Source of the DNA: Achromobacter sp. Marseille-Q4962
GTDB taxonomy: Bacteria > Pseudomonadota > Gammaproteobacteria > Burkholderiales > Burkholderiaceae_B
DNA: 64,000 nucleotides
Assembly (NCBI RefSeq): GCF_943737005.1
Contig: NZ_CALSFU010000010.1
Coordinates: forward strand, 122,982-186,981
Direction of reading: 5' to 3'
How positions within the stretch are numbered: position 1 is the stretch's first letter; each line of letters opens with the position of its first letter. Below the pieces are notes generated by a model. That model ran no database searches, was not told the origin of the DNA, and was given only the letters and a program-made list of their open reading frames with translations. Below, one piece after another: positions 9,578 through 19,429 of this stretch. The position numbers and the translations under genes were made by a program.

Positions 9578-9639
9578 CTAGCCGAATCGGCTAGGATACC
9601 GCCCTAATCATACGCAACTGGCGATATGCGCAGTTGCGT
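9578..9639. promoter_or_regulatory. Two inverted repeats between tyrS and the M23 peptidase gene
   Basis: The first is ctagccga-a-tcggctag (9578-9594), perfect over 8-base arms. The second pairs acgcaactg (9612-9620) with cagttgcgt (9631-9639) over a 10-base loop. They lie in the divergent promoter region, about 70-130 bases before the tyrS start. They could be an operator, a leader structure or terminator-like elements; sequence alone does not decide. Confidence 0.4.
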
Positions 9640-9765
9640 GCCGCTCTATCACCCGTTGTTCACAAGATGCGCTCCGCGCCGCCCTGCCCGACGCCATTCG
9701 CGGCTGCGGGGCCGTCCGCATTACGCACCCTGCGACTTCAAGCCACCTGAGAGAGTATCTACACG

Positions 9766-11175
9766 ATGAATCGTGGCCTCCAAGACCTGGCCAGTAGCAT
9801 CAAGCGTAGAGTTGCTGCCGTATTTGCGCCTGTCGAACCCAAGCCGCACCGCTCGGGCCTCTTCAGCCGCACGCTGATCGTCACCGCCCTGGGCCTGTTC
9901 GCCGGCGCCGCCGCGCTGGGCATGGTCCAGCAGCCCGACCGCAGCGAGATTCCCCCGTCCCGCCTCATCCGCAGCCCGCTGCCCCTCTCGGCCGAACAGG
10001 TCGAGGTCAGCGCGCCCAGCGCCGCGCCCTACATCAGCGAAACCCGCATCCGTCCCGGCGACACCCTGTCGGCGGTGCTCCAGCGCCTCGAGCTCGATTC
10101 GCCCCAGCTGCAGGGCTTCCTGACGCACGACGCCAGCGCCCGCAGCATCTATAAGCTGTATCCCGGCCGCGCCGTGCAGGCCGCCACCGACGCCGACGGC
10201 AACCTGGTCTGGCTGCGCTACATCCACACGCCGGGCAACGAGTCCGACGGCCAGGTCGTGACCCGCATGCTGCAGGTCGAGCCGGCCGGCGACGGCTACA
10301 AGGCCCGCGAGATCACCGAAGACACCGACCGCCAGACGCGCGTGGCCGTGGGCACCATCCGCTCCTCGCTCTTCGGCGCCACCGACGCGGCCGGCATCCC
10401 CGATTCGGTCACCATGCAGATGGCCGACATCCTCAGCGCCAAGATCGACTTCCTGCGCGACTTGCGCCAGGGCGACCAGTTCCGCGTGGTCTACGAAGTG
10501 CGCTCGCACGATGGCCGCTACGCCGGCGCCGGGCGCGTGCTGGCGCTCGAGTTCATCAACAACGGCAAGACCTACAACGCGGTCTGGTTCAGCGCCGACG
10601 GCAAGAACGGCTCCTATTACGACTTCGACGGCACCAGCCTGCGCGGCGCCTTCCTGCGCACCGCCCTGAAGTTCAGCCGCATCAGCTCCACCTTCGGCAT
10701 GCGCATGCACCCCATCCACAAGACCTGGACGGGGCACAAGGGCGTGGACTACGCCGCGCCGGCGGGCACGCCCATCCACGCCACCGCCGACGGCACGGTC
10801 GAATTCGCCGGCTGGCAGAACGGCTACGGCAATGTGGTGATCCTCAAGCACTACGGCAAATACTCGACGGTGTACGCGCACCAGAGCCGCATCGCCGCGG
10901 GCCTGCGCAAGGGCGACAAGATCGCGCAAGGCCAGCTCATCGGTTACGTAGGCTCCACCGGCTGGGCCACCGGCCCGCACCTGCATTATGAGTTCCGCGT
11001 GGACAACCAGCCGGTCGATCCGCTGTCGGTCGACCTCCCCGTGGCCCGCGCCCTGGAGCCGGCCGAGCAGCGCGCCTTTGCCCAGGCGGTCGCGCCGTAC
11101 AAGCAGCAGATCCAGTTGCTCACGGAATTCCAGCAGACCCTGCCCGAGGCGCTGACCAACGTCGCCAGCCGCTGA
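9766..11175 (+). CDS. M23-family murein DD-endopeptidase (MepM-like)
   Basis: This 469-residue envelope enzyme should cleave D-Ala-mDAP cross-links during peptidoglycan growth. It has a short cytosolic N-terminus, one membrane segment (about residues 35-54, LIVTALGLFAGAAALGMV), a LysM/OapA-like region starting near residue 93 (RIRPGDTLSAVLQRLEL), and a C-terminal LytM/M23 domain. The zinc ligands are visible in HPIHKTWTGHKGVDYAAP and GPHLHYEFRV, with the intervening YAHQS. The ATG is preceded by ctgagagag. It is followed 11 bases later by anmK, so synthesis of a murein hydrolase is coupled to a recycling kinase. Confidence 0.93.
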   Translation: MNRGLQDLASSIKRRVAAVFAPVEPKPHRSGLFSRTLIVTALGLFAGAAALGMVQQPDRSEIPPSRLIRSPLPLSAEQVEVSAPSAAPYISETRIRPGDTLSAVLQRLELDSPQLQGFLTHDASARSIYKLYPGRAVQAATDADGNLVWLRYIHTPGNESDGQVVTRMLQVEPAGDGYKAREITEDTDRQTRVAVGTIRSSLFGATDAAGIPDSVTMQMADILSAKIDFLRDLRQGDQFRVVYEVRSHDGRYAGAGRVLALEFINNGKTYNAVWFSADGKNGSYYDFDGTSLRGAFLRTALKFSRISSTFGMRMHPIHKTWTGHKGVDYAAPAGTPIHATADGTVEFAGWQNGYGNVVILKHYGKYSTVYAHQSRIAAGLRKGDKIAQGQLIGYVGSTGWATGPHLHYEFRVDNQPVDPLSVDLPVARALEPAEQRAFAQAVAPYKQQIQLLTEFQQTLPEALTNVASR

Positions 11176-11186
11176 GGCCCGGCAAC

Positions 11187-12335
11187 ATGAACGGCAAGCC
11201 CGCCGCCAGCCAGCCTGCCCCCGCTTCCCGCGGCGGCAGGCTTTTTATCGGCCTGATGTCGGGCACCAGCGTGGACGGCGTGGACGGCGTGCTGGCGGCG
11301 CTGGCCGATGGCGCCCCGCCCCGGGCGCTGGCGCACGCCAGCCTGCCCATGCCCGAGGCGCTGCGGCATGAATTGCTGGCGCTGAACGAGCCCGGCGCGG
11401 ACGAACTGGCGCGCGCCGCCCTGGCGTCCAACGCGCTGGCGCGGCTGTATGCGCGGGTGGCGGCGATGCTGCTGGAAACGGCGGGCGTACCCGCCGCGGA
11501 CGTCGAGGCCATCGGCGCGCACGGGCAGACGGTGCGGCACCGGCCCGACAGCGGCTACACCCTGCAGCTCAACGCGCCGGCGCTGCTGGCCGAACTCACG
11601 GGCATCGACGTGGTGGCGGATTTCCGCAGCCGCGACGTGGCCGCGGGCGGCCAGGGCGCGCCGCTGGTGCCGCCCTTCCATGCCGCCGTGTTCGGCGCCG
11701 CGCAAGGCCGCGCCGTGCTCAACCTGGGCGGCATCGCCAACGTGACGCTCCTCGAGCCAGGCCGGCCCGCCCGCGGCTTCGACACCGGGCCGGCCAATGT
11801 CTTCCTGGACGCCTGGTGCCAGCGCCATCTGGGCCAGGCCTATGACAAGGACGGCCGCTGGGCGGCCTCCGGCATGGCGCTGGCGCCCCTGCTCGAGCAC
11901 TTCATTTCCAGCGAACCCTGGTTCGCCCTGCCCGCGCCCAAGTCCACGGGGCGCGACCTTTTCAACATGCAGTGGCTGGACGAGCGGCTCGCGAGCTTCG
12001 ACGGCCCCTCGCCCGCGCCCCAGGACGTGCAAGCCACGCTGCTGCGCCTGACGGCCCGCACGGTGGCCAACGCCATCGACGCGGCCGGCGCGCCGGTGCG
12101 CGAAGTCTACGTATGTGGCGGCGGGGCGCACAACCCTGCCCTGATGCGCGAACTGGCGTACTGCCTGCAGCGGCCCGTGCATCCCACGGACGCCCTGGGC
12201 GTGCCCGCCCAGCAGGTCGAGGCCATGGCATTCGCCTGGCTGGCACAAGCCTGCGTGGACCGCAAGCCGGCGGGCGACCCGGCCGTCACGGGCGCGCGCG
12301 GCGCGCGCGTGCTGGGCGCGCGGTATCCGCGCTGA
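11187..12335 (+). CDS. anmK: Anhydro-N-acetylmuramic acid kinase
   Basis: AnmK phosphorylates and opens 1,6-anhydroMurNAc, returning murein breakdown products to the cytosolic pool as MurNAc-6-phosphate. The 382-residue protein shows the family signature FIGLMSGTSVDGVDG (about 20-34), the second sugar-binding stretch NLGGIANVT (about 178-186), GFDTGPANVFLDAW, and a C-terminal VYVCGGGAHNPALM nucleotide-binding segment. The first 17 residues (alanine/proline/serine-rich) form an extension beyond the usual start. It sits 11 bases behind the M23 peptidase gene; the other recycling enzyme in the window is Mpl at 59.8 kb. Confidence 0.95.
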   Translation: MNGKPAASQPAPASRGGRLFIGLMSGTSVDGVDGVLAALADGAPPRALAHASLPMPEALRHELLALNEPGADELARAALASNALARLYARVAAMLLETAGVPAADVEAIGAHGQTVRHRPDSGYTLQLNAPALLAELTGIDVVADFRSRDVAAGGQGAPLVPPFHAAVFGAAQGRAVLNLGGIANVTLLEPGRPARGFDTGPANVFLDAWCQRHLGQAYDKDGRWAASGMALAPLLEHFISSEPWFALPAPKSTGRDLFNMQWLDERLASFDGPSPAPQDVQATLLRLTARTVANAIDAAGAPVREVYVCGGGAHNPALMRELAYCLQRPVHPTDALGVPAQQVEAMAFAWLAQACVDRKPAGDPAVTGARGARVLGARYPR

Positions 12336-12372
12336 CCCCGCCCGGGCCCCGCGGCATTGCGCCGCGCCCAGC

Positions 12373-12402
12373 AAAAAGCCCTGCGTCGTGAAACGCAGGG
12401 CT
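12373..12402 (-). terminator. Intrinsic terminator of erpA, shared with anmK
   Basis: Stem agccctgcgt (12377-12386) pairs with acgcagggct (12393-12402) over a 6-base loop; the flanking aaaaa at 12373-12377 gives a T tract on the minus strand. It lies between the convergent genes anmK and erpA, so it can also stop anmK transcription. Confidence 0.85.
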
Positions 12403-12431
12403 CTTGTTGCGGACGCGGACGGCGGCGCGCT

Positions 12432-12803
12432 TTACACCGAGAACGACGAACCGCAACCGCAGGTCGTGGTGGCGTTGGGATTGCGGATCACGAACTGCGC
12501 GCCTTCGAGGTCTTCCTTGTAGTCGATCTCGGCGCCGACCAGGTACTGAAAGCTCATGGGATCGACCAGCAACTGCACGCCGTCCTTGTCGAGCACGGTA
12601 TCGTCCTCGTTCACGACTTCGTCGAAGGTGAAACCGTACTGGAAACCGGAACAGCCGCCACCCTGCACGAACACGCGCAGCTTGAGCTCGGGGTTGCCTT
12701 CTTCGGCCAGCAGGTCCTTGACCTTGGCGGCTGCCGAGTCGGTAAAGATGAGGGGAGCAGGCGGCGCGGCCTGCAGGTCGACGGTTTCGGTCACTGCATT
12801 CAT
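12432..12803 (-). CDS. erpA: Iron-sulfur cluster insertion protein ErpA
   Basis: ErpA is an A-type carrier that delivers [4Fe-4S] clusters to apo-enzymes, including those of isoprenoid synthesis. The 123-residue protein has the three cluster-ligating cysteines: C51 in [12 protein letters not shown] and C115/C117 in [13 protein letters not shown] chose the ATG at 12803 because an AGGAG lies 7 bases before it and homology begins there; the frame is open further upstream. A 20-residue N-terminal tail ([14 protein letters not shown]) precedes the conserved domain. It is downstream of the DUF6776 gene on the same strand. Confidence 0.95.
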   Translation of the reverse strand: MNAVTETVDLQAAPPAPLIFTDSAAAKVKDLLAEEGNPELKLRVFVQGGGCSGFQYGFTFDEVVNEDDTVLDKDGVQLLVDPMSFQYLVGAEIDYKEDLEGAQFVIRNPNATTTCGCGSSFSV

Positions 12804-12889
12804 GTTTGGCTCCTGGCCGGTACGGCCAAATTCGGGGGAGCGGCGTCGCCGCTCGTATGGTTCCACTATAGCGCAGGCCCCGCCCGGAC

Positions 12890-13657
12890 TCAAAGTTCGA
12901 GCTTGGCGCTGCGGGAAGCGCGCACGATGTCTCCTTCCAGCACGCTGACCGTGATGCTTTCGGGGACAAATCCCTCCGGCAGGGCCAGCACACCCTGACT
13001 GCGCTGATACTGATCGAACTGCAAGGGCATGAGGCCCGGGCCGGGCTGGCCCGCTCCCGCGGCTTCCACAGTCTGGGCGGAGCCGGCTTCGGCCGTCGCG
13101 GTTTCGCCCTTGACCTGCATGGGCTGGAGATCGACCGTGACGGTTTCTCCATGGAGCACGCCCGTGGCCTGGAAGCGCAGGGAGCCCGAGAACGGTGCGC
13201 CGGGACGCCCGCTGCGCATCAGCAGCACACGGTAGCGCAGTCCGCCGCCGGCGCGTTCGACCTCCATGCCCCGGATATCGACCGCGCCCTCCGGCCCGGG
13301 CGGCAGCAGCTGCTCATAAAAAGCGAGCTGGTCGCGCACGCGCCCGACCTCGGCTTCGCTGGCGCGCAACTGGGTTTCGAGTTCCTGCCGCGCCGCCCGT
13401 TCGATGACGAGCTCGCCATCGGCCTTGTCCAGCTGGCCGCGCGTGTAGCGCAGGGCCGCCGCTTGCTGGCGCACGGCCTCCTGCTGGGCCGCCCACTGCG
13501 AGGCGTCGAGCACGACGGCGTCCTTGGGCTTGTAGCGCTTCTGGGCATAGAAGTAGCCCCCCGCCGCGCCCAGCGCCAGCCCCAGGCACAGGCCCGCAAT
13601 GAGGCGCAACGCCCCGCCTGGGCGGGGGCGGGGCGAGGCGGGCTGGTCTTCGGGCAT
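12890..13657 (-). CDS. DUF6776-family membrane-anchored coiled-coil protein
   Basis: A 255-residue protein of unknown function common in betaproteobacteria between argC and erpA. It starts at 13657 with [15 protein letters not shown], a proline-rich cytosolic tail, followed by one membrane helix (about residues 17-39, [20 protein letters not shown]). A coiled coil follows (about 55-115, [20 protein letters not shown] and [20 protein letters not shown]). The C-terminal beta-rich domain probably lies in the periplasm ([14 protein letters not shown] onward, ending [16 protein letters not shown]). A farther upstream Met in the same frame is less likely because it has no supporting homology. Its role may be in the envelope, but this is only inferred from topology. 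Confidence 0.8.
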   Translation of the reverse strand: MPEDQPASPRPRPGGALRLIAGLCLGLALGAAGGYFYAQKRYKPKDAVVLDASQWAAQQEAVRQQAAALRYTRGQLDKADGELVIERAARQELETQLRASEAEVGRVRDQLAFYEQLLPPGPEGAVDIRGMEVERAGGGLRYRVLLMRSGRPGAPFSGSLRFQATGVLHGETVTVDLQPMQVKGETATAEAGSAQTVEAAGAGQPGPGLMPLQFDQYQRSQGVLALPEGFVPESITVSVLEGDIVRASRSAKLEL

Positions 13658-13697
13658 GGAAACCTGGCTGGCGGGCGGCGCCGACCGAGCGGAGCGC

Positions 13698-14762
13698 TCA
13701 GGGCAGGATGGCAACCTGGTCCAGGCCCGTGGTTTCGGCCAGGCCGAACATGAGGTTCATGTTCTGCACGGCCTGCCCCGCCGCGCCCTTCACGAGGTTG
13801 TCCTGGACCACCATGACGATGAGCTGGTCGCCGCCGCCGGGCCGCGCAAGCGCGATGCGCAGGTTGTTCGAGGCGCGCACCGAACGCGTTTCGGGCAGGC
13901 TGCCGGCCGGCATCACGTCCACGAAAGCCTCGTCGGCGTAGCGCTGCTCGTACAGGGCCTGGAAGTCCGTGTCGCGGGCCTCGGGCAGGATGCGGGCGTA
14001 CAGCGTGGAATACATGCCGCGAATCATGGGCACCAGGTGCGGCACGAAGGTCAGGCCCACCTTGCCGCCCGCAATCTTTTCGAGCTGGGCCACGATTTCC
14101 GGATGGTGGCGATGGCCCGCCACGCCGTAGGCCTTGAAATTGTCGGACGCTTCGGAGAAGAGCGAGCCCACTTCGGCCTTGCGGCCGGCGCCCGACACGC
14201 CCGACTTGCAGTCGGCGATGAGAGTCTGCGTATCGACCAGCTTCTTGCCGCCCTCGAGCAGCGGAGCCAGGCCCAGCAGCACGGTGGTGGGATAACAGCC
14301 CGGGTTGCCGATGACGCGGGCCTTGGAGATGGCCTCGCGGTTCAGTTCGACCAGCCCGTACTGCGATTCGGCCAGAATGTCGGGGCAGGTATGGGGGATC
14401 TTGTACCAGCGTTCGAATGTGGGCACGTCCTGCAGGCGGAAGTCGGCCGCCAGGTCGATGACGCGCGTGCCCGCCGCGATGAGCTCCTGGGCCTGCGCCA
14501 TGGCCACGCCGTGCGGCGTGGCGAAGAACACCACGTCGCAATCCGTCAGGGTGGCTTTCTCGGGAGCCGAGAAAGCCAGCTTCACGCGGCCGCGCAGGTT
14601 CGGATACATGTCCGCCACCGGCAGGCCGTCTTCCTTGCGGGAGGTGATGGCGGTGAGTTCCACGTTGGGGTGCTGCGAGAGCAGGCGCAGCAGCTCGACG
14701 CCGGTATATCCGGTGCCGCCGACGATGCCGACCTTGATACGGGTATTCGATGCGTGTGCCAT
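13698..14762 (-). CDS. argC: N-acetyl-gamma-glutamyl-phosphate reductase
   Basis: ArgC carries out the NADPH-dependent third step of arginine biosynthesis. The 354-residue protein has the dinucleotide-binding loop [15 protein letters not shown] (from residue 12) and the catalytic cysteine in [10 protein letters not shown] (Cys156), plus GHRHHPEI. Length is that of the long (type 1) ArgC. It is downstream of rplM-rpsI on the same strand but separated from them by a perfect terminator hairpin, so it probably has its own promoter in the 14763-14830 gap. Confidence 0.97.
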   Translation of the reverse strand: MAHASNTRIKVGIVGGTGYTGVELLRLLSQHPNVELTAITSRKEDGLPVADMYPNLRGRVKLAFSAPEKATLTDCDVVFFATPHGVAMAQAQELIAAGTRVIDLAADFRLQDVPTFERWYKIPHTCPDILAESQYGLVELNREAISKARVIGNPGCYPTTVLLGLAPLLEGGKKLVDTQTLIADCKSGVSGAGRKAEVGSLFSEASDNFKAYGVAGHRHHPEIVAQLEKIAGGKVGLTFVPHLVPMIRGMYSTLYARILPEARDTDFQALYEQRYADEAFVDVMPAGSLPETRSVRASNNLRIALARPGGGDQLIVMVVQDNLVKGAAGQAVQNMNLMFGLAETTGLDQVAILP

Positions 14763-14830
14763 GATGAGGGGAGCTCTTCGTAGGACGAAGCTAGATTGTA
14801 TCGCCCGGTCCCGGGCGCCGGGCAGGAAAC

Positions 14831-14856
14831 AAAAAGGCCGCTTTCGCGGCCTTTTT
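14831..14856. terminator. Intrinsic terminator of rplM-rpsI (symmetrical)
   Basis: Stem aaaaaggccgc (14831-14841) pairs with gcggccttttt (14846-14856) over a 4-base loop. The A and T tracts make it functional in either direction; on the minus strand it lies 9 bases after the rpsI stop. Confidence 0.92.
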
Positions 14857-14864
14857 GCAGCACA

Positions 14865-15257
14865 TTAGCGCTTGCTGAACTGCTTGCGGCGACGCGCCTT
14901 GCGGAAGCCGACCTTCTTGCGTTCGACTTCGCGGGCATCGCGGGTGACGAAGCCGGCTTGCGACAGCGCGGACTTCAGGTTGGCGTCGTAGTCGATCAGG
15001 GCGCGCGTGATGCCGTGACGGACCGCGCCGGCCTGGCCGGTTTCACCGCCGCCGTGCACGTTGACCTTGATGTCGAACGATTCGAGATGGCCGGTGAGCT
15101 CCAGCGGCTGGCGCACGACCATGCGGCCGGTTTCGCGGGCGAAGAATTCGTCGACGGGCTTGCCGTTGACGATGATCTTGCCCGTGCCCTTCTTGATGAA
15201 AACGCGGGCCACCGAGGTTTTGCGACGGCCGGTTCCGTAGTTCCAGTTACCGATCAT
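14865..15257 (-). CDS. rpsI: 30S ribosomal protein S9
   Basis: S9 (130 residues) binds the head of the small ribosomal subunit, its C-terminal tail contacting P-site tRNA. The sequence starts [20 protein letters not shown] and ends with the basic tail RRKQFSKR, both diagnostic. It follows rplM with a 9-base gap, the universal L13-S9 operon. Confidence 0.99.
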   Translation of the reverse strand: MIGNWNYGTGRRKTSVARVFIKKGTGKIIVNGKPVDEFFARETGRMVVRQPLELTGHLESFDIKVNVHGGGETGQAGAVRHGITRALIDYDANLKSALSQAGFVTRDAREVERKKVGFRKARRRKQFSKR

Positions 15258-15266
15258 GGCGTTTCC

Positions 15267-15695
15267 TTAGATATCCAGCGTCTTGGGCTGCTGGGCGGCG
15301 TGCGGGTGCTCGGCACCGGCGTACACCTTGAGTTTCTTGATCATCGCGTAGCCCAGAGGACCCTTGGGCAGCATGCCCTTGACAGCCTTCTGAATGGCGC
15401 GGCCGGGAAAACGCTCCTGCATTTTCTCGAAGTTCGTTTCGCGGATACCGCCCGGGTAGGTGGTGTGGCGGAAGTACTTCTTGTCCTTCGCCTTGGTACC
15501 GGTAACGACGATGTCGGCAGCGTTGATGATGACGATGTAATCGCCCGTGTCAACGTGCGGCGTGAATTCGGGTTTGTGCTTGCCACGCAGACGGCGTGCG
15601 ACTTCGCTGGCCACACGACCGAGGACCTTGCCCTTGGCGTCGATCACAAACCAGTCACGTTGGACTTCATGCGGCTTGGCCACAAAGGTCTTCAT
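15267..15695 (-). CDS. rplM: 50S ribosomal protein L13
   Basis: L13 (142 residues) is an early assembly protein of the large subunit. It begins [20 protein letters not shown] and contains [19 protein letters not shown] and [18 protein letters not shown], all canonical. The start at 15695 follows a taggaacc Shine-Dalgarno; the frame is open further upstream but without homology. It is the first gene of the rplM-rpsI operon. The upstream leader (15696-15900) contains the perfect palindrome cgatcggccgatcg at 15829-15842. Confidence 0.99.
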   Translation of the reverse strand: MKTFVAKPHEVQRDWFVIDAKGKVLGRVASEVARRLRGKHKPEFTPHVDTGDYIVIINAADIVVTGTKAKDKKYFRHTTYPGGIRETNFEKMQERFPGRAIQKAVKGMLPKGPLGYAMIKKLKVYAGAEHPHAAQQPKTLDI

Positions 15696-15828
15696 GATGG
15701 TTCCTAGATAAAGAAGATTTTCCCTGGCCGGACAGCCCGGCCAGCGGTTTCTTTCCCCGATTCGCCTTTGCCTGGGAAATCGTGCGCGGCATCGAACGAC
15801 ATCGCGCGGCATTCCGGAAAAAGGGTAT

Positions 15829-15842
15829 CGATCGGCCGATCG
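15829..15842. promoter_or_regulatory. 14-base perfect palindrome upstream of rplM
   Basis: cgatcggccgatcg lies 134 bases upstream of the rplM start codon. It may be a regulator site or an element of a ribosomal-protein leader; neither can be shown from the sequence alone. Confidence 0.3.
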
Positions 15843-15923
15843 CCTAAGCGTTGTTATTACCCGCCCGTGCTACGGCCAGAATGAGGGAAAGCCCACAATT
15901 CTAGCACAACTGCTCAAATTTTG

Positions 15924-15963
15924 GGCAAGCCCCCCCAGGGGCGCCCCCCCGGGGGGGCTTGCC
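15924..15963 (-). terminator. Long hairpin just after livF
   Basis: ggcaagccccccc (15924-15936) is perfectly complementary to gggggggcttgcc (15951-15963), immediately after the livF stop codon. On the minus strand it is followed by caaaattt rather than a clean T tract, so termination is likely but not certain. Confidence 0.55.
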
Positions 15964-15966
15964 GGC

Positions 15967-16673
<707 letters not shown>

Positions 16674-16677
<4 letters not shown>

Positions 16678-17462
16678 GGCCGAGCCTCCGCTTGTTCGGG
16701 TTCGTCGTCGTCCTCGCGGCCCAGGTAGGCTTCGATGACCTGTTCGTTGTTGCGGATCTCCTCGGGGCCGCCGCAGGCGATGATCTTGCCGAAGTTCAGC
16801 ACCGCGATACGCTCGCACAGCCCCATGACGAAGCGCATGTCGTGCTCGATCATGAGGATGGTGTAGCCGCGGTCGCGGATGGCGAGAATCTCGCGCATGA
16901 GCTCCGTGCGCTCGCCGGTGTTCATGCCGGCCACGGGCTCGTCCAGCAGAAGCAGCCGGGGCTCGGTGGCCAGCGCGCGCGCCAGCTCGAGGCGGCGCTG
17001 CTCGCCGTACGAGAGGTTGTCGGCCAAGTCGTTGGCCTTGTGGTCGAGCCGCATCCAGGTGAGCAGCTCGTGGGCGCGGTCGCGCGCGCGGCGCTCGTGC
17101 TCGCGGAAGGCCGGCAGGCCGAGCAGCAGGCCCGGAAAGCCGTAGTTCATGTGCCGGTAGGCGCCCACCACCACGTTCTCCAGCAGCGTCATCTCCTTGA
17201 AGAGGCGGATGTTCTGGAACGTGCGGGCGATGCCCAGCCGGGTGATCTGGTGCGGCCGCTTGCGCAGCAGGCTTTCGCCGTTGAACGTGATCTCGCCGCC
17301 GCTGGGCGGCAGCAGGCCGGTGATCAGGTTGAACACCGTGGTCTTGCCCGCGCCGTTGGGGCCGATGAGGCCGAAAATGGCGCCTTCCGGCACCGACAGG
17401 TTCACGTCGTGCAGCACGTGCAGGCCGCCGAAGCGCTTGGAAACGGAGGTCAGCTCAAGCAT
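16674..17462 (-). CDS. livG: Branched-chain amino-acid type ABC transporter ATPase LivG
   Basis: Second ATPase of the same importer, 262 residues. Walker A GPNGAGKTT, signature NLSYGEQRRLELARAL and Walker B LLLLDEPVAGMN are visible, followed by the LivG-specific MIEHDMRFVMGLCERI and the C-terminal NNEQVIEAYLG. An 8-base overlap with livM and a 4-base overlap with livF indicate translational coupling. A short acidic tail (EDDDEPEQAEARP) extends past the usual end. Confidence 0.95.
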
Positions 17463-18321
17463 GGCGCTTGCCTCCCTGACGCATCCAGCGCTTGAAACGC
17501 GCCGGATCCCAGATGCCTTGCGGCAGGAACAACACGATCACGACCAGGATCACTCCGTTGATGACCAGGCGGAAATCCGCGAAGCCGCGCAGGACTTCGG
17601 GCAGCACGGTAATGATGAAGCTGCCGATCACGGGCCCCGCCAGGCCGCCGATGCCGCCCAGGATGGCCATGGTCAGGATTTCGACGCCGCGGTCGAAGCC
17701 ATATTCGTTGGGGCCGATGAAGAAGGTGAGGTGCGCGTTGAGCGCGCCCGCCAGCCCGGCGATCGCCGCGCCGGCCACGAAGGCCAGCATCTTGTTGGCG
17801 CGCACGTCGATGCCCATCAGGCCGGCGGCCGTCTCGTCGCCGCGAATGGCGTCAAAGGCGCGGCCCACCTTGGAAACGCGCACGCGCCACAGCACGAACA
17901 GCACGATTGCCACCGCCAGCACCACGTGCCACCACTGGGTGATCTGCGGAATGCCATTGAGGCCCAGCGCGCCGCCGGTGAGGGACTCGGTGTTGAGGAT
18001 GGTGACGCGCACGACCTCGCCGAAGCCCAGGGTGGCCATGGCCAGGTAGACGCCCGACAGCCGCAGGGTGGGCAGGCCGATGAGCAGCGCCACCAGCGCG
18101 GGAGCCGCCATGCCGCCGGCCAGCGCCACGGAGAACGGCATTTCGTAATTCATGGTGAGAAGCGCCGCCGTGTAGGCGCCGATTCCCATGAAGGCCGCGT
18201 TGGCCATGGCCAGCATGCCGCAGGCCAGCGTCAGCCAGATGGAAAGGGCCAGGAGGGCGTTGGTGCCCAGGGTGAGCACCAGGTTGCCGTAGATGGCCCA
18301 GAAGTTTTCGAATCCGCTCAT
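17455..18321 (-). CDS. livM: Branched-chain amino-acid type ABC transporter permease LivM
   Basis: Inner-membrane permease, 288 residues, with multiple hydrophobic segments and the family signatures ALSIWLTLACGMLAMANAAF, GAYTAALLT, RLSGVYLAMATLGFGEVVRV and the EAA-like loop near SKVGRAFDAIRGDETAAGLMG. The C-terminal FLPQGIWDPARFKRW is typical. It is shorter than E. coli LivM, as usual for betaproteobacterial paralogues. Three bases separate it from livH. Confidence 0.94.
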   Translation of the reverse strand: MSGFENFWAIYGNLVLTLGTNALLALSIWLTLACGMLAMANAAFMGIGAYTAALLTMNYEMPFSVALAGGMAAPALVALLIGLPTLRLSGVYLAMATLGFGEVVRVTILNTESLTGGALGLNGIPQITQWWHVVLAVAIVLFVLWRVRVSKVGRAFDAIRGDETAAGLMGIDVRANKMLAFVAGAAIAGLAGALNAHLTFFIGPNEYGFDRGVEILTMAILGGIGGLAGPVIGSFIITVLPEVLRGFADFRLVINGVILVVIVLFLPQGIWDPARFKRWMRQGGKRHA

Positions 18322-18324
18322 CGG

Positions 18325-19206
18325 TTATGCCTTGCGTTGAACCACTTTGCCGAACAGCCCCTGCGGACGCACCAGCAGGATCAGGAACAGCAGCCCGAAT
18401 GCAACCGCGTCGCGCATGGTGGAGCCGATGTACGCCACCGACAGCACCTCGGCAAAGCCCAGGAACAGGCCGCCCAGCATGGCGCCGCGGATGTCGCCCA
18501 TGCCGCCCAGGATGATGACGGCGATGCCCTTGTGCAGCATGGGCTGCCCCATGAGCGGGAAGAGCGCGTTGGAATACAGGCCGATGAGCACGCCGGCCAC
18601 GCCGCCCAGGGCGGCGGCGGCGAAGGAAGTAGTGACGAAGAGCCGCTCGACGTTGATGCCCAGCAGCCAGGCTGCCTTGGGCGATTCGGCGATGGCGCGC
18701 AGCGCGCGGCCGAACTGGGTGCGGCGCATGACGAACATGAGCACGGCCATGAGGGCGAAGGACAGGAAGATGATGCCCAGCTCGATGACGGTGAGGTGCA
18801 GGCCCGCGACTTCGATGATCTCTTCCGGCACGGTGCCGTGCGGAAAACGCAGGTTGGCCGCGCCGAAGATCCCCTGCGCGGCGTTGTTCAGGATGATGCC
18901 CACGCCGATGGTGGCGATCATGGGAATCAGGTGCGGCGCGTTGCGCTTGCGCAGCGGTTTGAGCACCAGGTAGTCGATGACGACGCCCGCCAGGCCGGCC
19001 ACGAAGAAGGCCGCGACCAGCGCGCCCCACAGGGGCAGGCCGAGCTGGGTCACCACGACCAGGGCCGCGTAGGCGCCGACCATGAATACCGCGCCGTGCG
19101 CCAGGTTGATCACCCCGAGCACGCCGAAGACCAGCGTGAAGCCCAGCGCGAAGAGGGCGTATACGCAGCCCAGCGACAAGGCATTGACGAATTGTTGTTC
19201 CAACAT
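18325..19206 (-). CDS. livH: Branched-chain amino-acid type ABC transporter permease LivH
   Basis: Partner permease, 293 residues, starting MLEQQFVNALSLGCVYALFA at 19206. It has the LivH hallmarks GLVFGVLGVINLAHG-like sequence (TLVFGVLGVINLAHGAVFMV), the coupling loop RRTQFGRALRAIAESPKAAW and the C-terminal LVRPQGLFGK. About 220 bases separate it from livK; the livK terminator lies in that gap, so livHMGF may be expressed at a lower level than the binding protein. Confidence 0.94.
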   Translation of the reverse strand: MLEQQFVNALSLGCVYALFALGFTLVFGVLGVINLAHGAVFMVGAYAALVVVTQLGLPLWGALVAAFFVAGLAGVVIDYLVLKPLRKRNAPHLIPMIATIGVGIILNNAAQGIFGAANLRFPHGTVPEEIIEVAGLHLTVIELGIIFLSFALMAVLMFVMRRTQFGRALRAIAESPKAAWLLGINVERLFVTTSFAAAALGGVAGVLIGLYSNALFPLMGQPMLHKGIAVIILGGMGDIRGAMLGGLFLGFAEVLSVAYIGSTMRDAVAFGLLFLILLVRPQGLFGKVVQRKA

Positions 19207-19370
19207 GATGGGACGTTCCAAATCTGACTGAAGAATCGCCACGCAGCGCCCCCGCGCGCTCGCCGCCCTCCCCGCGAAGGGCATGGCTGTTGTTCTCGGA
19301 CGGCCCCTGGGGCGAAAGGCGCTCCGCGCGGCGCGGGAGCGCCCTCAAGCGTCAGGGGCGGCCCTGCCGC

Positions 19371-19406
19371 AAAAACGCCTTGCGGCCGTCATGGGGCCGC
19401 AAGGCG
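19371..19406 (-). terminator. Intrinsic terminator after livK
   Basis: A 12-base perfect stem, cgccttgcggcc (19376-19387) with ggccgcaaggcg (19395-19406), over a 7-base loop. On the minus strand it is followed by TTTTT. It lies 24 bases after the livK stop and before livH, where a partial terminator would raise binding protein relative to permease. Confidence 0.85.
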
Positions 19407-19429
19407 GTGCCGCGCGGGACGCGGACGGC

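Noticed and set aside
9511..9765. T-box leader for tyrS
   Set aside because: No T-box sequence or specifier-loop layout; T-boxes are not expected in betaproteobacteria.
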